Below, piece after piece: positions 58,001 through 64,000 of a stretch of 64,000 nt of DNA. The stretch's first letter is position 1. The number at the start of each line of letters is the position of its first letter. Position numbers and translations under genes: made by a program. A model generated the notes under the pieces. The model was not told the DNA's origin. It saw only the letters and a program-made list of their open reading frames with translations, and searched no databases. The DNA is taken from positions 24,497,967 to 24,561,966 of the forward strand of contig JBANSL010000004.1 of the NCBI GenBank assembly GCA_037127255.1. The letters run 5' to 3'. Source of the stretch: Persicaria tinctoria. Lineage: Eukaryota > Streptophyta > Magnoliopsida > Caryophyllales > Polygonaceae.

Positions 58001-61000
58001 AATTTATGGGTGGTTGTGTGTAATTTACCCTTAAAAAAATGAAAGAAAATATGCATTTAGTTGTCTTAATAAGTGCGCAAAATTCTAAAACATCATGAAT
58101 TGTGATTAAGAGGGATTATATAGAACGATAAATGCATAGGCATCATTTATAAGTTCGTATACTCTTCTTAATTATAAATAATAAAAATAAGAAATTGGAT
58201 TATATTAAAATAATTAATCGTTATTTAAATTAGTAAATATTGATTAATAGTGGGTCATGTTAGCAATATATTTAACTAGTCTTATTATCCCGCACTCTAG
58301 TAGAGTTTCTTAATAAATTATACTCCCTTTGTCTTAAAATTTAAGTCATTTTAGGATTTTGCACAAGTTTTTAATAAAAACACTCACTCCTCCAATCAAC
58401 ATCATCATTCCAATAACTTTTTCATAAATTTTATTGTTTTTTAATACCCACTAAACTTTTTAACTAATCAAAATCTTTTAAAAAAATCTACAGCACACAA
58501 ATCGATACAAATCATTACTATCCCCTACCTTTGAATTGATAAATAAAGAGCGGTCATTCCGGGGTTTGAACCGGGGACCTATGAGTACCATCCACAAATC
58601 CTTTCCGATGAGCCATTCCGGAATGGTTTTACTATCTCCTACCTAAAAAAACTAAAATGACATCTATTTTGATAAAGAATAAAAACCTAAAACGACATAA
58701 ATTTCGAGACAAAGGGAGTATTTTATTATAGGGAAAACTAATTAAAATACCCCCACCTTTGGGGGTATGGTAAAAATATATCTTAAACTTTCAAATGTAA
58801 TAAAAATATGCCGACCTTTGCGTATAGTGGTAATATATTACCACAAGTTTTTTTCACGAGTCAAAATTGCTGACAAGGCAGCCTACGCATATTAATAAAG
58901 AGTTGGATCGAGTTCATACTCAACGCCTTTTTCTCCCTCATATCTTCTTCCGTGGACCGTCGTCGCCTCTTGAATTGCCTTCCGGGTCTTCCATGTAGCT
59001 CATGATTCCTCTTCAATGTCCGTCTTCCTCCCTCGTGGTGGACTATCTTAAACTGTCTCTCTCACATCTTCTTCCCCTTTGATTCGTTCACAGATTTGGG
59101 TGGGTAAGTTTTTTTTTCCCTCTTCATTGTTGTTTAGTTTTGTTCTTGTTAGCATTTTTTACCCGTGAGAAAACAATGTAATATATTACCACCACCCTCA
59201 AAGGTCGTGATATTTTTATTACATTTTAAAGTTGAGGATATATTTTTATCATACCCCAAAGGTGTGGTATGTTAATTAGTTTTCCCTTTATTATATCAAT
59301 CATGTATGTTTAAATCTTTTCAAGGATATTTGAAATAACCATAAACTAAAACAAGATAAAATTCGATTAAAATCAATATACCATGTACATATTTCATAGG
59401 TAAATCAATCAAGATAAATAAATGTTTTGTTGAAATGACAAACCGTTAAATTTTTATGTAAATAGAATTACAGGGAGTACATAAGAAAGCTAATTTCAGG
59501 GTCTATTCCGTAAGATACCTAATTTAAGGATAAATATTTTTATTTTTATTAAATTTTGGACTCTTTTGAATTATTATGGAATTTTTGTTAATAAATTATG
59601 TTTACTCTAACTTGTTCTAGATTTTAGTCCGTGGTATTAATTAGCTAGTTAGAGTTGAGTTTATAGGTTATAAGTTGAAATTTTATCCTATAAAATATAA
59701 ACGGATAAAATTTGATCTTTTAAATTAGTATGGAATTTTGATTTATAAATTATGTTTATTCTTGTTCTAGATGTGAGTTGGTGGGATCCATTAGCCAATT
59801 AGGGTTAAGGTTAAAGGTTATAAAATGAAATCCTTTAAAATGTTGTAAACGATTAAATTACCCATTATTGATTTAAATTACGAATAATTATATGTAATTA
59901 TCAATTAAGGTGATCATAGGGGATTACAAGTAGATAAAAATAGGTGGGACCATTGGTTCACCTAGATAAAAGATGTGAGATCATAAATTGATGTGGCTAA
60001 AAAATACGGGACCAAGATCAAAATATGACACATACGCGAATAGAGAGAGATATTTCTAATGAGTATTAATTAATGGTGGGATCATTATGAAAGAAAAAGG
60101 ATTTAAAAAAAGATAATGTGGGAATTTTTTGCATGAAAGGTTTCTATGGGGCACCTAATGAACAAAGTTTGATTTTCCGTGAAAAATGGACCTACATGGA
60201 TGTTCCTTAGTTGGAACTTTTTTCACACCAAAACAGTAAACTACTTTTTTTAAATAATAAATTGTCCAAAGGTGGTATTTTAAATATACCAAAATGGATG
60301 TAAACCATAAATCAATCAACAAACTTGAAGATATTCAATAAACCTGAATAAATCTAACCTGCATCATGAGTTCTTCCTTCAAAGCAAATGGGGACCATTC
60401 AAGGATGGTGTTTAAATTTGTAGACCAATCATCATGTGAGCTGTAGACAATTGGCTCTGCCCAGTTACTAGAGATGTCAAAATCAACCTGCCATGTGCAA
60501 ATTTAAACTACACGATACTTTTTATTTAAAAATAAAAAAAAAGAGAAATAGAGCACAAAGAATTACCATCGGTATAATCACATCATCTTGACCTGTTTTC
60601 CGCAAGAATGTGTAGGAGAGAAGGCCAATACTTTGTGTTGCTTTACTGGAAATGTAAAAATAAGAACATTTAGACTCATATTTAATTTACACACATCATA
60701 TGTTGTACTCCCTCTGTCCAATAATACATGAGTTTTTAGAGGTAAATTTTTGTCCAACAATAGATGAGCTTTTATGTTTTCTAGGTAGGAAGTTGTAATG
60801 ATTTGTATTGGTTTGTGTGTTGTTGACTTTTTAAAATAATTTGATTGGTTAAAATGTGTAGTGGGTGTTTAAAAATAATAAAGTTTATGAAAAAGTTAGT
60901 GCAATGATGATGTTTTTTTAAAAGCAAATTGTTTTAATTGTACAGAAGGCTAAAAGCCCATATATTTTAGGACGGAGGGAGTATAAATTTATATACAGAT

Positions 61001-62863
61001 ACTTATAGGTTCATAAACACCTTTACATACCATACAGATAAAACCAATGGCCAATTCAAATGCCCTAGACCAAGAGAATGACACCCAGACTTATTCCTCC
61101 CCCCCCCCCCCCCCCCCCCCCACAAACAAACACACACCCCAAAAAAATAACTGAAGGTGAATGTTTTGATGCCAGAAGCTTCAATTTGATGATTCAGTTT
61201 GTTCAACTCCATCTTAAAAGTGAAGCAAAGGCCCAAGTGGTTAATGGAGCTTCAGCAAGACACTGATTTTCCTGAGTTAGACACTTATGCAGATTCATAA
61301 ACTTACACAAACACAGCCAAAACCCTTTAACCCAGAGTTTTGCTTGGCTCATTTGCAATCCTAAGCCCTTCTCTATCAGACTAGAGCCTACAAGAACATT
61401 CGTTGATTTCTTCCTGTAGATGCATGTGAACTACACATAATTCAAAAGGCACTCCCATACAAATACAAATACAACATCAAATGATGAACCTCTACTATAG
61501 TATTTAATTATCACATTATGTACAAAAGTTCAATGAGGGAAAATGTTGAACGATGGGAAAGTTCACACGCTCAAGGATGTTGACCTCTTAATTAGAAATT
61601 CACTCCATTATATAATATCCCTAGCAAGAGAAATGCTCCTAAAAATCGTGGAATTTACAAACCCTTAGATCTGATAAGAATGAAGATATAACCACCTCCA
61701 TATAGTAGATTGCTATGAATAATAGACAAATAAGTCTAAGCTTGTAGAACCATCATACTTGCAGGCGAGATGGAGAAAATACATACAACATTTGCATACA
61801 CGAAAGACATTATTACCCGGAGCGAGTTGAGCGGCTGAAAACAATCACATCAGCACCAAGCCGCATAGTACTTGTCTTAAAGCCATTGCCATCTGAACTC
61901 AACATAGGTTAAGATACCAAGAGAAAGAAAACAAGAAAAAGATATTAATATTCTTTGATAGTAATGAGAGAAATAAGCTCCAATATCTCTACGGACATTG
62001 TTAAAACACAATGATGAAAATAAATTCTTGGAAGTACAAACGAAACATTAACATCAAAAACATAATTAATGAATACAGGACCATAGATTATAAGACATAA
62101 GAAGTTTGAAGCACACTCACATTGGCCAATTGTTGTATTTGCTTGCTTTGAAGAGTATCCAAGGCTCATACATTTTCTTAGACCATCCGGATCCATTCCT
62201 CCACCATCATCTGTGTAAAATATTTTGAATATAGATATCTAGACTACGCAACATTCAATTCTAGACAATGAACATTTCACTGTGCAAAAATATAAAGGAT
62301 TATTTTGGGATTTTCTTTGTATAACAGCCTTCTAATATGGATGGTTTCATTTCACAATTCATTTGTTTAAAATTTTCACAAACCCATCCAATAACAGATA
62401 TCATTTTCTACCTACGACCAAGTGAAACAATGTTGAAAAAGGAAACAATAGTATGTTGACAAAATGAAGAATAATATGAGTCATATGTGGTTGGTTATAT
62501 TGAAAGATTGGGAAAGATAGTTTGTGGTAAAGTGATAAAAAGAAAAAATAGGGTTGCTATTATAACAATTAACAATGATTTCATAGTTTTCCAGTCTTTC
62601 CTTATAGCCATTTGATTTGGCTTCATGGGAGGTGGGTGGTTAGAAAAAACTCCTAATGTTATGGGTTTTGAATAACTAAAAGAAGGGTAAAAAAACTTCT
62701 GGGTGGTAAAAAATATAACATCTTTTTCATTCAATGATAATGGTGTGGTATCAGTAATAGAAACAAAACTGAAAAACAACCCACCTAGAAGAAGCAATGC
62801 AGGACAATTATCCCTTTTGTTAAGAATTTTGTCCACCTTTATGAAAGTAGCCCCATTAGGTAC
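49093..62863 (-). CDS. MORC-family GHKL ATPase, C-terminal 497 residues (16 exons)
   Basis: Minus-strand exons: 62863-62785, 62210-62121, 61892-61817, 60645-60567, 60487-60359, 53661-53563, 53336-53229, 53076-52927, 52501-52409, 51094-51043, 50960-50849, 50487-50414, 50321-50221, 49866-49781, 49344-49302 and 49215-49093 (TAG stop). All junctions are GT-AG and the frame is kept throughout. ATP-binding motifs DDGGGMDP and YGNGFKTSTMRLGAD are intact. The S5-like half follows (VDFDISSNWAEPIVYSSHDD, NLWLNDEGIYELSFDDDDE, then LILRGKP-type and VYHKNRLIRPFWKV blocks). The C-terminus is a short coiled coil (EEYAQQEKELRQT, VTKLKKELEENKRRNE). There is no CW finger, as usual in plants. Plant MORCs act in the nucleus in gene silencing and heterochromatin compaction. 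The N-box exons lie beyond the window, past a copia insertion. It appears functional in what is visible; the MORC1- or MORC6-type subgroup is not resolved. Confidence 0.9.
51409..52324. mobile_element. Non-autonomous hAT in a MORC intron, 916 bp
   Basis: The left end CAGTGTTTAAAATAG and the reverse complement of the right end TAGTGTCTGAAATAG match at 12 of 15 bases. It is flanked by TCTCCGAG (51401..51408) and TCTCTGAG (52325..52332), an 8-bp hAT-type duplication with one mismatch. Subterminal 'gcgcctctaaagtggaaagg' and 'ggaaaggcggtcgcctttgc' are GC-rich against an AT-rich interior. The 63-codon frame at 51881..52072 is not recognised. Confidence 0.75.
54504..56642. mobile_element. Long-TIR (Mutator-like) element in the MORC intron, hosting an RTE LINE
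   Basis: GGGAAATTCCGTGTGGTGCC... (54504..about 54925) is inverted at about 56230..56642 (...TGGAATTTCCC), arms of roughly 415 bp. Shared text includes 'attgtacattataatttgg', 'tcaatattgaaaaattgaga'-type blocks and 'taaggaaat(a/g)'. The outer 150 bp contains internal repeats of 'ttccgcgtagtgcccacgaa' type. Between the arms sit an RTE LINE (54926..55866) and about 360 bp of AT-rich DNA. The flanks are A-rich, so the target duplication is unclear. Assignment to Mutator-like elements is by TIR length and GGG terminus. Confidence 0.75.
54926..55866 (-). mobile_element. RTE-like LINE, 3' end, minus strand
   Basis: In minus-strand order: KWREVLESQGFKLRRTKTEN (after a frame change), DILVPRKEYFKYLGSFVQSD, GSIDRDIEHRIQVGW, QLKGKFYMVVVRPTLLS, VVAQMRMLRWMSGLTRLDRM and RESKLRWFGHVRKRPLSARV, ending SEDVALDRD with a stop at 55160. 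These are the C-terminal blocks of RTE-clade reverse transcriptase. The 3' UTR runs to about 54930. A few frameshifts, but better preserved than 5339..6060. The 5' end is truncated. Confidence 0.85.
57142..58030. mobile_element. Mutator-like MITE in the MORC intron, 0.9 kb
   Basis: The left end GAGTAAATTACACATAACCA and the reverse complement of the right end GGGTAAATTACACACAACCA match closely and extend inward ('cccataaatta' blocks). The flanks TTAAAAAAA (57132..57140 and 58031..58039) are a 9-bp duplication, with one extra A on the left. Each end has several 'ataaccacccataaatta' repeats. The interior (57643..57810) has three copies of 'tagtttttagcatcttaaaa' plus 'aaacgtgcg'. Confidence 0.8.
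57643..57810. repeat. Three-copy tandem repeat inside the 57142 element
   Basis: The unit 'agtttttagcatcttaaaaa' with 'aacgtgcgtaaatag' starts at about 57645, 57716 and 57771. Spacing is irregular. Confidence 0.75.
58321..58720. mobile_element. Stowaway-type MITE, interrupted by a SINE
   Basis: TA|CTCCCTTTGTCTTAAAATTT on the left and AAATTTCGAGACAAAGGGAG|TA on the right are the classic Stowaway/mariner inverted termini with TA target duplication. The interior contains typical 'aagtcattttaggattttgc' text. Without the 114-bp SINE plus its duplication it would be about 286 bp. Confidence 0.85.
58531..58628 (-). mobile_element. Short tRNA-derived SINE, 98 bp, inside the Stowaway MITE
   Basis: The minus strand begins AACCATTCCGGAATGGCTCA (A box TGGCTCATCGG) and carries a B box (CCGGTTCAAACCCCGG) 35 bases on, then a tail CTCTTTATTTATCAATTCAA. 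Perfect flanking duplication except one base: TTACTATCCCCTACCT (58515..58530) and TTACTATCTCCTACCT (58629..58644), 16 bp. Long target duplications with polymerase III boxes are the hallmark of LINE-mobilised SINEs. It is very short, with essentially no tRNA-unrelated body. Confidence 0.8.
58731..59286. mobile_element. Mutator-like element with perfect 9-bp target duplication, 556 bp
   Basis: GGGAAAACTAATTAAAATAC... and the inverted ...GTTAATTAGTTTTCCC are flanked by TTTATTATA on both sides (58722..58730, 59287..59295). The inverted arms run about 130 bp. The middle (58900..59115) is C/T-rich and leader-like ('ctccctcatatcttcttccg', 'cctctttgattcgttcacag'), with a possible splice donor GGTGGGTAAGT at 59098. 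It may be a captured 5' UTR exon. Confidence 0.85.
59296..60358. other. MORC intron sequence
   Basis: AT-rich, with one diverged direct repeat of about 110 bp ('aattatggaatttttgttaa...agttagagttgagtttatag' near 59570..59690 and 'tagtatggaattttgattta...aattagggttaaggttaaag' near 59727..59815). No coding sequence. Confidence 0.45.
60706..60983. mobile_element. Stowaway-type MITE, 278 bp
   Basis: TA|CTCCCTCTGTCCAATAATAC and ...ATTTTAGGACGGAGGGAG|TA are Stowaway termini with TA duplication. It lies in the intron between MORC exons 60645-60567 and 61892-61817. Confidence 0.9.
61099..61121 (+). repeat. Poly-C tract, 23 bases
   Basis: Uninterrupted C run within a MORC intron. Its exact length may be unreliable because of sequencing slippage. 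Confidence 0.9.
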
Positions 62864-63232
62864 CTGAAGAGGAAGAAGACAGAGAGAAAAGAGGCAGATG
62901 AGGAAAACAGGCAAGTTTGAATGAAAATCAGAAATTAAAATGTAGTTTAGTCTGTCGACGCGTGTAAGCAATAACATCCAGTATTACTGTTGGATGCAGC
63001 ATTCAAACGATATAGCATCATCATTTGTGTTCCCCCAATTTCAAAGAAACTTGAGAGACGAGAAAAAATAAAAATAAAATAAACTTAATAAAGTTATTGT
63101 AAACATATCCCTCATGTGACTGAAAACTTAACCTATCACCAAACAAGACAGGCTTACAATGAAGAAAAACACATTACACATTCAGATCCAGGAATTGATC
63201 TGCTCTTCTGCTCTTTCTTAGAACGGAGTATT

Positions 63233-63494
63233 TGTTAGGTGAAATCGTATTCCAGAGAAATTAAACATATCTGCAAACTAAACCTGAAGAACAGGAAGAA
63301 GATAAATCCTGTCAACTTAATTAATACAGCCTGAACAATAGGCCTATATGTACAGCCTTAGATCTAGTATAACAAGGAAATGAAAGATAGGAAGGATAAA
63401 AACTATCTAAAAATATACAAGATATTATATCTACATATCCTAGAATATCTCTAGAATAATTATGAATAAAATGTTTCCTTAAAGATATTTAACA
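63233..63494 (-). repeat. 3' LTR of a second copia element
   Basis: The plus strand runs from TGTTAGGTGAAATCG to GATATTTAACA (TGTTA...TAACA termini, 262 bp). It is followed by a polypurine tract (minus: GCTTGAGGGGGAG at 63495..63507) and the end of the Pol frame. The element is inserted in a MORC intron in the same orientation as the gene. Its 5' LTR is beyond the window. Confidence 0.75.
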
Positions 63495-63501
63495 CTCCCC
63501 C

Positions 63502-64000
63502 TCAAGCTGGGTGATAAACATCTTTCATTCCCAGCTTGGAATTTAACCAATGAAACCGTGAAGTATGGAGGCCTTTTGTCAACACATCTGCAATCTGCTC
63601 ATCTGAGGGAATATAAGAGAGAGTAACCAAACCTCCTTCAAGCTTCTCTTTTATGAAGTGTCGATCAATTTCGACATGCTTAGTTCTGTCATGTTGGACT
63701 GGATTGTGAGCTATGCTAATGGCTGATTTGTTGTCACACATCAGTTTCATTGGCCCTTCCCACTTCACCTTAAGATCATTCAAAATAATCTGTAGCCATA
63801 ACAACTCACATAACCCGTGTGCAAGTGCCCTGAATTCGGATTCTGCAGAAGACCTGGCAACCACATTCTGCTTCTTGCTTCGCCAAGTAACCAAATTTCC
63901 TCCAAGTAAAATACAATAACCAGAAGTGGACCTCCTATCTACAACTGATCCTGCGTAATCTGCATCTGTGTAAGCTTCAAGAGTAAGGTTGTTTCCTCTC
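63502..64000 (-). CDS. Copia Pol, RNase H C-terminus (open to the window edge)
   Basis: An uninterrupted minus-strand frame enters at 64000 and stops at 63502. It reads NNLTLEAYTDADYAGSVVDR, STSGYCILLGGNLVTWRSKK, QNVVARSSAESEFRALAHGL, DNKSAISIAHNPVQHDRTKH, IDRHFIKEKLEGGL, PSDEQIADVLTKGLHTSRFH and ends KLGMKDVYHPA. This is the conserved copia RNase H region, including the SSAESE and DNKSA motifs. The absence of stops over 166 codons suggests a younger element than the one at 29631..46879. Most of the element lies outside the window. Confidence 0.9.
   Translation of the reverse strand, partial: RGNNLTLEAYTDADYAGSVVDRRSTSGYCILLGGNLVTWRSKKQNVVARSSAESEFRALAHGLCELLWLQIILNDLKVKWEGPMKLMCDNKSAISIAHNPVQHDRTKHVEIDRHFIKEKLEGGLVTLSYIPSDEQIADVLTKGLHTSRFHWLNSKLGMKDVYHPA

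Noticed and set aside
58549..58625. A tRNA gene on the minus strand near 58.6 kb
   Set aside because: Only the A and B boxes are conserved, there is no complete cloverleaf, and a 16-bp target duplication shows it is a SINE insertion.
62495..62977. 160-codon frame on the minus strand
   Set aside because: Reads through a MORC intron into exon 62863-62785; only the exon part (VPNGATFIKVDKILNKRDNC) is protein-like, with a clear splice acceptor before it.

Overview
The window is nuclear DNA of a flowering plant, most likely a eudicot. It is AT-rich, its genes are split by GT-AG introns, and it holds plant-type Ty1/copia and Ty3/gypsy LTR elements, L1 and RTE-like LINEs, CACTA, hAT, Mutator-like and Stowaway elements, and a short CCCTAAA (plant telomere-type) tract. 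Two host genes can be read with confidence, both on the minus strand: a DUF295-type F-box gene (24463..25686, with a probable leader exon at 26384..26640) and the 3' part of a MORC-family GHKL ATPase gene (sixteen exons, 49093..62863, its 5' end beyond the window). Almost everything else is transposable elements, many inserted into one another.

Layout. 1..2884: 5' end of a minus-strand Athila/Tat-type gypsy element (gag, primer-binding site, 2.2-kb LTR) with an unusual array of TCGATCTCGA-type dyads. 2885..5338: truncated copy of a very long LTR family (TGTAACGG...TTTACA). 5339..6060: RTE-like LINE tail. 6061..10445: mostly unassigned DNA with a diverged tandem duplication and one possible gene fragment. 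10454..22064: a proposed 11.6-kb hAT element with a decayed transposase (16630..18850). It is interrupted by a 5-kb terminal-inverted-repeat element that sits in a (TA)n microsatellite and carries an ABCA2-like transporter fragment, a minisatellite and a tRNA-like sequence, and also by a 0.9-kb non-autonomous hAT. 22160..24045: RNase H and L1 fragments. 24463..26640: F-box gene. 27090..29625: two more L1 tails.

29631..46879 is one decayed minus-strand Ty1/copia element blown up by insertions. One solo LTR (30564..36952) has a second solo LTR of the same family inside it (31242..34602); a 5-kb CACTA element lies at 38643..43667; a 1.4-kb solo LTR lies at 45259..46644. Target-site duplications are visible for most of these. 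46880..47560 continues the L1 sequence that flanks the copia element.

49093..62863 is the MORC gene. Its introns contain a hAT, three Mutator-like inverted-repeat elements (one hosting an RTE LINE), two Stowaway MITEs and a 98-bp SINE inside one of those MITEs. At 63233 another copia element begins, reads in the same direction as MORC, and runs off the window. Plant MORC ATPases act in silencing and compacting transposon chromatin, so the gene is itself embedded in its presumed targets.

No operon-like or prokaryotic system is present. The most unusual structures are the long-LTR family with a variable GC-rich middle, the microsatellite-seated gene-capturing element, and the SINE-in-Stowaway nest.
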